A DNA stretch of 64,000 nucleotides, taken from positions 248,001 to 312,000 of the forward strand of contig JADNYV010000011.1 of NCBI GenBank assembly GCA_015501055.1, read 5' to 3'. Origin of the DNA: Mucidula mucida (lineage: Eukaryota; Basidiomycota; Agaricomycetes; Agaricales; Physalacriaceae). The notes under the pieces were generated by a model. It had not been told where the DNA came from, ran no database searches, and worked only from the letters and a program-made list of their open reading frames with translations. A program made the translations under genes and the position numbers. Positions 35,013 to 46,162 of this stretch are shown one piece after another (within the stretch, counting starts at the first letter, position 1; each line of letters begins with the position of its first letter).

Positions 35013-36696
35013 ATGCCACGGCCGAGCCCACTTCAGGTTTCGTACAGCGGTACCGCGTATGAAGAAATCACTTTAACACCACGGACACCCCATTCACGGT
35101 CTGGGCGGGCGGAGGAGGGGTTCTCTTCCAGCGGGTTCAGCCAGTACGACGACGATGAGCCCCAGTCGTCGGCAGAGCCACTGCTGAGCTCCTCCGAGGA
35201 AAAGCAGCACGCGCCAAACAACGTCTTTGCGAGCGGGCCCGTCGTCTTCTGGTCCGTTGTAGCCTCTATGCTCTTATGCCTCGCTGGGATATCCTTCCAA
35301 TGGCCTGGGACGCTCGAGTACTACATGGGCATCACGCCCTTTGGATCGGAGACTACGACGACGGCGACGACGAGTGTGGTGAACTCGACGCTGATCATTT
35401 CATACGAGAACTACACGACCTTTCCTCTGACGTCGGAACAGTATGTGGCGGAGTGTTATGCGATGACGAAGGGGTTCATGACGATGGAGAAGTACTGGGA
35501 GCCGCACGGGGGCATGGGCGTTATGGACGTGCCGCATGTGGATGATAAGGAGGTGTGCAGTAGTACGATCACGTATATGCTGGATGGCGCGCGAGGGCTG
35601 TTTGCGGACTTGGCGTTGATGGCGCAGGCCGCGGCGCTGGCTCGGGAGGTATGACTTTGTTTGTTGTGGCGCGTTAACTGTTTTGTTAACTGCGTATAGC
35701 ATGGGCGGACGTTCCTTGTAGATGATACCTACTGGAATCGCGGGAAATGGACAGACCACTTTAAATCTGTTCGTATAACCCAGCCGGGCCCAGAACCGAA
35801 TTGCAAGCCTCCTCCACCTGAAGGTTTGTTATATTTGCTGGTACTTACCTTTATAAACCTTTGACGTGCCGTAGAATACGTCGCGTGCCCGCGTCTGGCA
35901 CGACACTGGGTCATCACATCCAAGACTGCCAAGTTCCATTTTGGACACATGTTTAGAGAGACTTACGAAGACCCGTACGTCCATCTTTGATTCTCTCCAT
36001 TCACCTCGCTAAAGCTCGCCTAGATATAAGCACAACACCGAGCGTCTCAAACCAATCTTCGACCACGCCGCTCTTTCAATATCCAAGACCATCCAGCCAA
36101 GCGACTCCATCGCCCGCTTAATATCGCTCGCGCGCACCGAGCTGCCCTCCTTCTACGTCGCGGCCCACATTCGTCGAGGAGACCGTACACCTGGTGCCTA
36201 CGAGTATCGTGGGTCGTACGTCCCACTGCCTGACTTTGCCAACATGCTCTCCGATGCTGAAGCCCCAGTCGCATTCCTCGCTTCAGATTCACCAAAAGCC
36301 CTCGCCGAGCTATCGGAGATGATGGCTAAGCGCGTGTACTCCCTACCACATAGCAAGCACGCTGAGCTCAGGGCGCTCGCTAGCCCTCAGGAATACTTTC
36401 AAGCGACGTTTGCTTCTTTGGACGAGGAGACACGAATCCGCGCGACGAAGGGGATGGTGGTGGACTTTGCGTTACTCACGGGTCTCTGGGCTGGAGACGC
36501 TGACATCTTCGTGGAGAAGCTCGTGTGCACGATGAGCTCCGTGATATGCAAGATGGCGGCGGCGGCGTTGGGGTGGGAAAAGGCGTTCGGAGAGATGGAT
36601 TACCAGGGCGAGATTAATCGCGAGGAGATGGTGTGGGTGGATATTGATGAAAAGGGCAAGGTGATTCCCCAGTGGACGGGGTATGATACCTTTTAA
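35013..36696 (+). CDS. Type II membrane protein, O-fucosyltransferase-like glycosyltransferase
   Basis: Four exons (35013-35648, 35700-35823, 35875-35974, 36024-36696) give 510 residues. A Ser-rich cytosolic N-terminus is followed by one membrane anchor (VVFWSVVASMLLCLAGISFQ, about residues 73-92), as in Golgi type II enzymes. The lumenal part has several N-glycosylation sequons (NST, NYT). The motif FYVAAHIRRGDR is the GDP-fucose-binding arginine motif (HxRRxD) of the O-fucosyltransferase/NodZ/FUT8 superfamily. VAFLASDSPKALAELSEM matches the later nucleotide-sugar region. The acceptor substrate cannot be told. The fold assignment rests mainly on the HIRRGD motif and layout. Confidence 0.65.
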
Positions 36697-37237
36697 AAGG
36701 TTAGGTTTTTTTTGCTATGTAATCTAATTCGCGGCGTATTTTGATTAATGGATACATTTGATACACCGTTTCGCCAATCCATGGCAATTCTCCGTCCAGC
36801 AGCTGCCCGTAGAATCCTTTTTGTGGTAGCAGTACCGTCAGGAAATACGGCAGGGTGAATTAGCAAGTATAAGCGTGGGAACATTTCCATCTTCAAGACA
36901 CTCATTATCGTTTTGTCGTAAGCTCTACGCTACAAGATCAGCTAGCAGTATAACTGCTTTCTTGCGACAATTTTGTTGTGTGAACCGCGGGTGAAAAACG
37001 TGTGAATGACCAAGTCATGGTAGATCTTTATACTGGGCGCGACCGAAGACCCCGCGACTTTGAATTGGTCTAAAAGTGCATTCGCGTCTGCCCGTCTCAG
37101 AATCCCCTAAATAAAGTACGTCCTCCTTTCTGTTTCGACTTTCAACTATGTTTTGATCAAGTTCTTATTATTAAGGCTCCTGCCGGCGCCCTCGATGACT
37201 ACCACTGTGGCTGCCTCTGCTCTTGACTATCACCTCT
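36697..37237. other. Intergenic, no gene seen
   Basis: No coding sequence recognised. Contains the 3' flank of the preceding gene and the upstream region of a decayed gene. Confidence 0.4.
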
Positions 37238-38923
37238 ATGCAGAGGGAAATGTTCAAGCCATTCTCAGAGTACCCCATCACCAGAAAATTCGAGCGGAAG
37301 GGTATCAGTTTTGCTATCTTTGGGGGTTCGGTGCGTATGCCATCGGCATTCCGCGTCTTGTTGGCTTAACGCTTTCCTTTCCTTTAGGTGTTACTATTCG
37401 CTGGCCTGTAGTATTCAACCTGATAACACAAGGCCACGACAAAGTCCCATCGTACGCGCTTTCCTACGTTCTCTACAGGGCACCTCATATCTGGGGAAAA
37501 CAGCACAGTAATGCTGCAGACGTTTTACGGCCCGGATGAACCGCTGCAAAACGCCTCCTCTACGACAACTTGTCAATCGAGTCTTTTGCAGGTCTCTGGC
37601 GTTATTACACAAGGAAGCCCAGTAGCGCACACGTCAATTCTGGTCCGGGCGCGCAGCTGGATCCTGGGAGCTTCAAATGGACTATTAACGCTTTCAACCC
37701 CGATGAAGATTACGCCTGCAGGGCGCTTATAACGGGGAAGAGTTAAGTTGTAATGTAGGCGAATGCGTTGTACACTGCCCTTGGTGAGAGTGATCTAACT
37801 CTGTGTAGGCTACTAGCCTCGGCATCACGTATTACTTTTCGGGTGGCACATATATCTATGGGTACGAAGTTTCGTGTTACGCTTCGTTGAAACAGCAGTC
37901 TGACAAGGTAACAGGATATGTGTGCAGTGCACTCTAGTAAACCCAAAGACCGTCACTTATGGAGACACCTCAAAGATTCGTGTCCTCGATCTATGCACCA
38001 ACTACCAACGCATTGTTGACAAGTAAACGCCTGCTTCGACATTTTCACCGCCGGACTAACCAAAACATTCAGCCTACCGAGCTTCACGAATACGACACAA
38101 AACAACATCGAGAAGCAATTCAGGTATGTCCTCTGTCTGTCCATCTCTCCACAAATGAATAATTTATACATCACATGCAGCGATAACGGGATCCAAAACG
38201 TCTACACAAAGCTCAACTTCACCTCAGACCAGCTGCCGCCAGCAATGTGCCCGAGCGGGTCCTGCGCCAACATCACCGTCACCCCGGACAAGGTCGACTT
38301 TGTCAACATCTGGTTTGCAGGCGACATCCACTACTACAACCTGAACACGACGAGCTCCCAGCAGCAGTCGGATGCGACTGCCAAACAGATATACTGTCCG
38401 AAAGGCGGTACCGCCTAGACGGCATCCAATGAATACGACGACCTCCAGCTGCTGTTCAACCTCTCCGCGCGCGCCGGGACCGTCATCTCCGTTCTCGGGT
38501 CGAGTCAGCTGGAGCCGTCGCGGGCGTTTAATGGGAACGTGTCAATGCTGCCGGGGTCGCTGCCCCGGATGTACGAGATCCTGTTCGCGGCGGGGGGCTA
38601 CATGTTCGACGAGGCGCTGCGCGATCTCGACGGGCGCGCGCTCGCGAGTTCGTTTGTGTGCACGGTGCAGACGTGGGAGTGGAAGAGCCCGTGGTCGCTG
38701 CTTGCGGTGCTGTTGGGGAACACGCTGAGTGTGTGGAGTGCGGCGCTGACTGTGATGATCGCTGTGGGTTTTCTTCTTCTGATGTTGATGATGGTGGCTG
38801 ACGAGTATGAATTTGCAGCTGGGGAGTATGATGGACCATAAGCCGCCTTCTGCGGGGGTGATAGTAGATCCCAAGGAGGGGACGTACCATTTGTTGAAGG
38901 AGAGGCAGAACAGTGATATGTGA
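37238..38923 (+). pseudogene. Decayed copy of a multi-copy basidiomycete membrane glycoprotein family
   Basis: The pieces resemble a large agaricomycete family of unknown role, with an N-terminal anchor, a lumenal or extracellular body and a C-terminal anchor. They are MFKPFSEYPITRKFERK, then VFNLITQGHDKV over an intron, then LDPGSFKWTINAFNPDEDYA. The better half runs from 38180: GIQNVYTKLNFTSDQLPPAM and NITVTPDKVDFVNIWFAGDI. An in-frame TAG (38416-38418) interrupts, after which the same frame continues with YDDLQLLFNLSARAGTVISV and the anchor SLLAVLLGNTLSVWSAALTV. A last intron leads to a tail ending NSDM. The middle (about 37700-38160) cannot be read through. The TAG and the lost middle suggest a real pseudogene. 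Confidence 0.6.
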
Positions 38924-39370
38924 ATTCTGTTTGGGTGGATGGCAACCCTTTTGTCTCGATGCTTTTTTGTTATGAAGTCTATGGGCATATCTAGATGTGT
39001 ATTATTTGGAATCTACTCCTTGGGAACATTGGCTGTCAAAAGGGAGTTTTGGACATAGATCACTTCACATTCAGGAACTGAGGTGCTGGGTCCAGCAATA
39101 CTAACGCCTGCGTAAGTACTTGAGTGCTTATAGATTGGTAGGAAAGGCCAGTTCTATTCATTTTTTGATAGAGGCCGTTCTGCTTTCCTTCGATGATCCA
39201 CGGAAGGAAGATAATTCATTGTTGCGCAGCCACACTATCTCAAAAGACTGCGCATTCTGTAGCGGCGCGACGCCTACGCAAATAAATTATACATTTAGAC
39301 TGCTATTGCAAAACCTGATGAATCGTTGGTAGGAATCGCATTGGTACTCAGTGACATGTATTAACGCCGA
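38924..39370. other. Intergenic, no gene seen
   Basis: No coding sequence recognised between the decayed membrane-protein gene and the repeat pair. Confidence 0.4.
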
Positions 39371-40400
39371 ATCTAACAGGAAGAAGAGAAACACTTCACC
39401 TTCTTCGCACTTGGGACATGCCCTGTGGTGGTGCTCAGAAACCTTGCGATGAGATTCAACACACTCACTTTGTCGGATTTTAAAGCTTGAATCCCACGAG
39501 TAATTTTTTGTCTTGTAAATCTTGTTTCTTGAGCATCTTGTGCGGCAACTCGGTAGTCCTTGGAGCGCACATTCGGGGTTGCAACCGTCTTCGTCCCAGC
39601 GTCGAAGTCGAAGGAATCTTACTTGAGGAAGGCGGCGAGTGCCAGTCGGCTTGTACTTGAAGGTAAGTTCAGGATCGAGGCGGAGAACGTGTTGTCGGTC
39701 GGCTTGTGGAGTTAGAAAATATGGATTGTGGCTAGGCGTGTCGTCGGTCGGCTTGCAGGATTGAAGTGTGGCGTACATCGTCGGTTAGCTTTCGGGATCG
39801 TGACTTGCGGATCGAGAGTTGTTGGCTGGCAAAATCCTGACTCAAGGATCGAGAACGCGGTCTGCTTGCGGGAAATCGTGTTTTCGTGAATTGGAGAGTA
39901 GAGATTGTGGCGTAGATGCGATCGAATTGCGGGAGAGCGTGCCGTCGGTCAGTTTGTGGATAGCAGCCTGAGCGTTTGAGGATTGAGAAGTGTCGTGGTC
40001 GTGAGCGGTCGACTTGCGGGAGTTGAGGTCAGTGGTCGACTTGCAGGAGCTGGTCGGCGGTCAGTCGTCCAGTTATGCCAAAGGGGAAGATCTGAGCATA
40101 ACAGCAATGAGGACAGCCACCAGTCGATCGTCCTGCGTATGACCTGATCTAGAGTGGCGTGTTGTGTCGGTCGCCATCGTTGTCGGAGGATGAATGTGGG
40201 CTAGGAGAATGTGTACAGTGTGAGTGGGAGAAAAGAAGAGAGTAAGTAGATGTCTGTGTGAGGGCTCTTTTATACAAGATCAGATCAGGACTGTGCAACA
40301 ACACGAGCATGCACAAAGGATCCAAGTGGGGGTAGTTCACCATTGTTCTGATCCTTTGGCCGGTCCAAGTTCAGATGTTCCCGGCCAAGCCTAATAGTTG
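39371..40400 (-). repeat. Minisatellite repeat element, copy 3
   Basis: Read on the minus strand the order is: a promoter with TATAAAAG (40267-40274), a CT-rich leader, GTCGACC/CAAGCCGAC units (39640-40060), an intron-like segment at 39423-39468 (GTGAGT...CACAG), and the conserved 3' segment with CCAAGTGCGAAGAAGGTGAAG. It is clearly related to copy 4 but the minisatellite is shorter and more diverged. It lies head to head with copy 4. Confidence 0.8.
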
Positions 40401-40819
40401 GCACGAGTCTTTGAACCTCAGGTCTCATTTGCCGCCGTCCATTGTTCACGATGGAGACTGCACAAGTTCATGCACTTTGAATATAGACCGCTGAACTGAA
40501 GGTTTTGAACCTCAAGACTCGGAATTGATTCGAGGTGATGGGCTTGTCCTGGACAGTGTCTGGCATTGTTACCGTTTCATATTCTGCAAGCAGGGACTCA
40601 GAATCCGTCTGCTAAGTTACAATGTGTCAGCTGAACGTCGTTGGGGGCATTGACCAGTGACTCATTCAAGTTCCCCAGACTTCCCCACGATCCGAAATTG
40701 TCACATAGGCTGCGGCAGATAGTGCCGCCAAGTCGACAACATCTCCTTCTCTCCATTGTCAACAAGGGAAAGTAGTGTTAGCGATAGACCCATAATAGGC
40801 GCCGAGCGCAATGCCGCCG

Positions 40820-42605
40820 ACGTTATTGCCTTTTCTGGCCTCGGCCCGACCCTGAGGCGCCACACAACTTTGACCAGCCAAAATAGGTCAGAACAATGGT
40901 CCACTATCCCAATTTGGGTGGGTCCATTGTGCACAGCCCTGACATCCCCCTTCTGTATAAAAGGACGTGCTGTGGACTCAAATGAGTTCCCATTCTTTCT
41001 TTCTTCCCCCCACTCTCACTTCCACACTATCTCTCATCCAGTCTCTCACAGCCGCTCCGGACGACGACGACGCCTCATTCTATCTCACGTAGGACGACCA
41101 CTGTTGCGCCTCAATCGACCGGTGAGTTTCCTAATTGCTCAATGTCATCGCGGTTAACCTTCTTATGTTTAGACTCACCCACATCACAAGACCGAGCAGC
41201 TCCTGCAAGTCGACCGCTCTCGCTACGATTTGCCTCCATCCTACAAGCCGACTGACGATACGATTCACCGCAAGCCGACCGCTCACGACCACGATACACC
41301 TCGACTCGCGCCTTCGATTCCACAAGCCGACCGCCTCTACGCCACCTTCGCGGACGACCGACTTCGACTTTCTGGTCCGACGACACGTTACTCCCGCAAG
41401 ACGACCGACATCGCAAACCGGCCGACGACATGTCGCTCCTGCAAATCGACCGCTTCCGACCAATCTTTAAGCACGACTCACACCTTCAGCTCCGCAAGCC
41501 GACGACGACACGCTCTCCCGCAAGCCGACCGCCTCTACGCCACACTCTCGAACCCACCGGCCGACCGACTACAGCAAGACTTCGACTCTCGATTCCACAA
41601 GCCGACCCGACGACACGCTCTCTCGCAAGCCGACCGCTCATGACCTCGACGCACGCCTTCGATTCCACAAGTCGACCCGACGACACGCTCTCCCGCAAGC
41701 CGACCGCCTCTACGCCACCTTCGCGGACGACCGACTTCGACTTTCTGTTCCAACGACACATTACTCCCGCAGGACGACCGACTCTCGACATCGCTAACCG
41801 ACCGACGACATGTGGCTCCTGCAAGTCGACCGCTTCCGACCAATTCTCAAGCACGACTCGCACCTTCAGCTCCGCAAGCCGACCCGACGACACGCTCTCC
41901 CGCAAGCCGACCGCTCACGACGTCGACTCACGCCTTCGATTCTACAAGCCGAACCGACGACACGTTATCCCGCAAGCCGACCGTCTCTGCGCCCCACCTT
42001 TGATTCGCGGACGACCGACTTCGACCTTCTATTCCACAAGCCGACCGATGAAGCTTTACTCCCGCAAGACGACCGACTCTCAACACCGCAAATCGACTGA
42101 CGACATCTAGCTCCTGCAAGTCGACCGTTGACAACCGATACTCAAGTACGACTCGCACCTTCAGTTCCACAAGCCGAACCGACGACACGCTCTCCCGCAA
42201 GCCGACCGCCTACGCCACACTCTCGACCACCAGCCGACCGACTACAGCAAGACTTCGACTCTCGATGCCACAAGCCGACCGACGACACGTTATCCCGCAA
42301 GTCGACCGCCTCCCTCGCCTCAATATGGACGAATTCGCATCCGCAAGCCGACTCGACTTCCTCAAGCACGATTTTCTTCTTTTCGACGCTGTTTCCACGA
42401 CGAGGACGATCTTCTGCGACGCGCTTTATCCTGACTCGACTTCTATGGACGACCAACGCAACCATCAAGACGCACCGAAATTTGGGATCCAAGTCTCTGG
42501 ATCACGCAAGGTGAGTGCATTCAGTCCCATTGCATTGCGTCTGAGCACTATCGCAGGACACGTCCTAAGTGCGAAGAAGGTGAAGTTGTCCTCTTGATTC
42601 TGTCA
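40820..42605 (+). repeat. Minisatellite repeat element, copy 4 (most complete)
   Basis: This is the best copy. It has a TATAAAAG box (40956-40963), a CT-rich leader (40990-41060), intron 1 at 41122-41172 (GTGAGT...TTTAG, 51 bases), and about 1.2 kb of short units built on CAAGCCGACCG with spacers such as ACGACACGCTCTCC. Intron 2 is at 42511-42556 (GTGAGT...GCAG), followed by the 3' segment AAGTGCGAAGAAGGTGAAG. I count more than fifteen CAAGCCGAC units by eye. The satellite is open in several frames on both strands because the unit lacks stops. Spliced in one frame the 3' end gives RPKCEEGEVV, like the tail of copy 2. No terminal inverted repeats or target-site duplications were seen. Confidence 0.85.
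40956..40963 (+). promoter_or_regulatory. TATA box of repeat copy 4
   Basis: TATAAAAG lies after GTGGGTCCATTGTGCACAGCCCTGA-like sequence that is shared with copy 1. The same box, in the same place, is found in copy 3 (40267-40274, minus) and copy 1 (466-475, minus). It is thus a conserved feature of the family. Confidence 0.7.
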
Positions 42606-42970
42606 AAATCAGCACTAATCCCCGTTATGTTGAGGTGTAATTATCTTCATCAAGACCTCAGAGTTTGCAAACATTGGAAGAGTCTATAGTGTAGATTGTG
42701 ATGCCCATTTGTCTTCCTTCGAGCCATTATAAAGCCATGTTTCGTTGTTTAAGTCCGAGTGATTGTCGTCCAGTCTGAGATGATGTGTCGTCGCGTCAGA
42801 GCCGACCTGCTAACGCAAGCTCCTTCCAGAGTCACGGTCGTGCGGCAGTAGCGCGGCAGAAAGATAACCAAGATTTCTCCAATGCGGAATCCTGAACGCG
42901 ATATGAGCGACGGTAGTGCGCGGTGAGTCTTTCAAGTTTTGCAAGTGCTGGTCGTAGGAAGTCAAGCGTA

Positions 42971-43716
42971 ATGCCGGCGGCAACTCAATTCGCCGCTGGC
43001 TCTTACCGCCATGGTAGTTGCTTTCGTATTAATTCTTCTAAGCCTTCTCTCTCATTTACTGCAACACTGAAATCATCAACTTTGGAGTAGAGGATGCTGT
43101 ATCTTCTTTGGAGTATGCCGCTCCATATCACACTGGTGAGATGTATTGACTGACGTCCACCAGACCAGCCCAATTCCCCGTCGAGCTCAGTGCGGGTGCA
43201 AATGAAATACAGTCGGTTATTCTGTTGAATGAGACTGTCGAAGGAAGAGACACAGGGGACCTCTGGCTATCTCTAGATACCGGCGGTTCATGGAACGCGT
43301 ATGTCAGGTTTACGCTTAGGATATCTTGGGCTGCCAGTGTATGTTTCATTCACCACCTCCTTTGCGTCTGATTATTGAACTATACGTAGCATCCAACAGA
43401 CTTCTCCATTCGTCTCTACAACCCACCAGACGCTTTACCTGAGCGCGTTAAATACGCGCACATACACGCTGTTCATTCTGGTGTATTCACCCCGCCTGTT
43501 GAGCGCACCTTGGAACCACTGCGTGTTCCGTTCACTGTCATTCTTGAGCCCTTGGTTTTTGGTGTCCTCCCGTTGTCTGTTCAGCCTGTCCTTGTTTGCC
43601 TTGGGGTGGTTGTACTCGGCGCGCTACTCGTCACGCCCAAGATCCACGCGGTTCTGGCTAAGATGGCGATGGAAGCTAGGAAGGAGAGTGTGTTGAAGGC
43701 TATGAAGAGGAAATGA
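42971..43716 (+). CDS. Predicted membrane protein of the secretory pathway, uncharacterised
   Basis: The core is clear. EIINFGVEDAVSSLEYAAPY is joined over a short intron (about 43134-43162) to FPVELSAGANEIQSVILLNE and LWLSLDTGGSWNAYVRFTLR. A second intron (about 43339-43390) leads to HPTDFSIRLYNPPDALPERV. One hydrophobic segment (VQPVLVCLGVVVLGALLV) near the end is followed by a basic tail ending KAMKRK, as in ER type I proteins. The start is uncertain. The ATG at 42971 reads on through an intron of 34 bases; the ATG at 43012 gives a signal-like MVVAFVLILLSLLSH but needs another splice. Repeat copy 4 ends only about 370 bases upstream. Function unknown. Confidence 0.5.
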
Positions 43717-44750
43717 GACGCTTCTTGTTCTCGTTTGGTCAGTGGATCACAATCATCATGATCATGTCTTCGCGACGTTGACGTTCGCAACTGCATTCCA
43801 GTCAGGCTGCGCTATGTACTTTGATCATTCAGCCTTCTGTAGCGACGATGATGGTGAGTTTGAGTCTCCACTTCGTTCCGGTCGTGCTCCTCTCAATGGT
43901 TCAATGGGGTACATTTATGAAGACTATAATACACTTGATCCATCGTATTGCCATCTGGAAGCAGGTTTTGCACTATACTGGGCTTCTTCAGTTGGTGTCT
44001 ATACAGCTCGATTGCATACCACTTCCTTCCTTCGCCGTCGTCCAACGTTTAACCTTTTATAGCAGGTTCCGCCTCATTGCCTACGACGCTGGATGCATTC
44101 ATTTCGACCCGACAAAGGCTCATTTTGGAGTATGACGAGCTCCTCGCTGAAGATATGAAGCACCTTGAAAACGATTTCCGCCGGACTGAGGGCACGCGTC
44201 CAGAAGTGCATGAATCATTGCGCAAAGACAGGTGAATTCTTGAGCAAGCTGCAAGCAGCGAAGACACAGAAACCGTAAATGTAAAGAACACGCTTGGGTC
44301 GCATGAATATGAATGAAAAGCCACACGTTCATGGTGTGTCAATTAACTATCCATCGTTAGATAGCGCATCGCTCCGTGGAGATCGTCGACTGATCGCCGC
44401 GTTGTACCCAGTTGTCAGTCTACCTAGAGTTCCGCGAGGTGTAGAAACTGTCTACAGGAGAGACTACAGTTTACCCAATAAGGTCTCCAATGAGGCCAGA
44501 ATTCGAATAACAGCATAGTTGTCCTTTTGGGGAAACTATCGGAACCACAGGGGCGAAAATCAAGTTTCGGCATATGCTGCTTCGTACGCTCTACAACCAT
44601 GTCAGAATCGACGTTCAGAGTCGCGAGAACCGCGTGTCCTGAGGCAATCAACCGCGGCGCCTCCCGTAATTGAATGGCCGAATCACATGCCCCGATTTAG
44701 ACAGCGGGGTTCCCCATCCTTTGGGGCAGGATTACCTCCTACTTACAACC
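43717..44750. other. Intergenic, with a possible exon remnant
   Basis: One stretch (about 44065-44231) reads like a coiled-coil exon: TTLDAFISTRQRLILEYDEL then a charged run ending HESLRKDR before a GTGAAT. It has an AG before it and could be an orphan exon. No matching exons were found on either side. The rest shows nothing recognisable. Confidence 0.3.
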
Positions 44751-45959
44751 ATGTCGACCGAGTCCTGGCTCGTTGGCCCCCAATCCACCAACTTCTACAC
44801 GCGCCACTACCGCGCCGCGTCGCCCAAAGCCGCCATCGTCTTCGTGCACGGCTTCGCAGAACACTGCTCCCGCTATATCGAAATCCACACCCAGCTGGCG
44901 GACAATGGCGTCTCCGTGTTCACGTATGACCAGCGCGGCTACGGGAACACGGCGCTGGATGTCGCGGAGCGCAGTAAGGGCAGCGCGTATGGAAAGACCA
45001 ACTGGGAGCATCAGATGGAGGACTTGAATTGGGCTGTGGAGTTTGCGAAGAAGGAGTATCCCGGGCTTCCTGTCTACATCATGGGGCAGTCTATGGTACG
45101 CTGCTCTCTGATTCGCCTCGCGGTTCTCAGCTCATCGCGCTTAGGGAGGCGGAGAGGTTTTAGGGTTCGCGACGGAGAAAAAGTACGAATCCACGGCTGC
45201 TTCTCTTGCTGGCGTGATTGCGACGAGTCCTATGGTCCAACAAACGATCCCTGTCAGTGGTTTTCTGCGTAAAGCTCTAGGGGCACTCCGAATGGTTTTC
45301 CCGTTCATGCTTTTCCCTGCCGACCTAAAACCTGCTGTGAGTTTGCTTTCATTTGCTATTGAATGATCCATTCTCAAGAATACTAGGAATTGTCTCGTGA
45401 TGCGTCGGTTGGCGAGAAGCATTTTGACGATCCCCTCGTCAAGAACAGTGGCAGTTTACAAGCCTTGTACGATATGTTTAATCATGCAAGTCCGCGTTTG
45501 CTTTTGTGGGAGCTTTCCACTGAAAATATGCAGGGTGATGACTTGAGGGACTTTCGTTGGAAGTCATGGCCCAAGAAAGTGCCTGTCAGTTGTTCTCATC
45601 GCGCTTCATTCAGATGACGAGACTCATCTCTTGTAGGTCATCTTCTTCCACGGTACTGGCGATAGGGTACGCCTCTCGATTACTCACCAACCGCATTTGC
45701 TGATCTTTGCGTAAAGATCACGAGCCCTACTGCCAGCAATGGCTTTTTCGAGAAACTTCCTGCCGAAAACAAGAAATATACATCGTTCGACGTGAGCATT
45801 CATGTATGCCCTGCGTTTTACAACATGCCAACTTTTGTCTAGGGTGCTTTCCACGAACTCTCCAATGAGCTTCCCGAAGTAAAAGAACAACTCTTGAACG
45901 ATGTGCTGGCTTTTGTTGACAGCACCCTTATTCCCGCACCAGAAACAGCGCGATTGTAG
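44751..45959 (+). CDS. Monoacylglycerol lipase (Yju3-like serine hydrolase)
   Basis: This enzyme splits monoacylglycerol into glycerol and fatty acid on lipid droplets and membranes. Several exons are joined by short introns; the protein has the alpha/beta-hydrolase order. AIVFVHGFAEHCSRYIEI supplies the oxyanion part and FTYDQRGYG the second loop. VYIMGQSM and GGGEVLGFAT are joined over the first intron and contain the nucleophile serine. IFFHGTGDRITSP has the active-site aspartate, and FDGAFHELSNE the histidine. The elbow is GQSMGG where the family mostly has GHSMGG. The ATG at 44751 follows the usual length; the longer upstream frame lacks family character. Confidence 0.9.
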
Positions 45960-46162
45960 ATACTCATTAGATTCGACCTTACCCACTCGTGTATAACTCT
46001 GCTTTATAATGATTCCCGGACCGCTTTGAAGGAATCCTGTACTGCTTCTGTGCGAGCGACTTCCCCTGACACGGTGAGACGACTCTGAATCTAATGATGA
46101 ATGATCATTTAGATAGCATACAGGATATAGCATTGAATCAGTGTGGAAGGTCTGAAGTCTGG

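Noticed and set aside
41430..42110. Long open frames on both strands in the satellite (226 codons plus, 139 minus)
   Set aside because: They follow the CAAGCCGACCG units, which lack stops in several frames. The repetitive products (KPT, RPLTTS) show no conserved protein.
39641..42360. CRISPR-like array
   Set aside because: The units are not separated by unique spacers of equal length, they vary strongly, and the genome is fungal.
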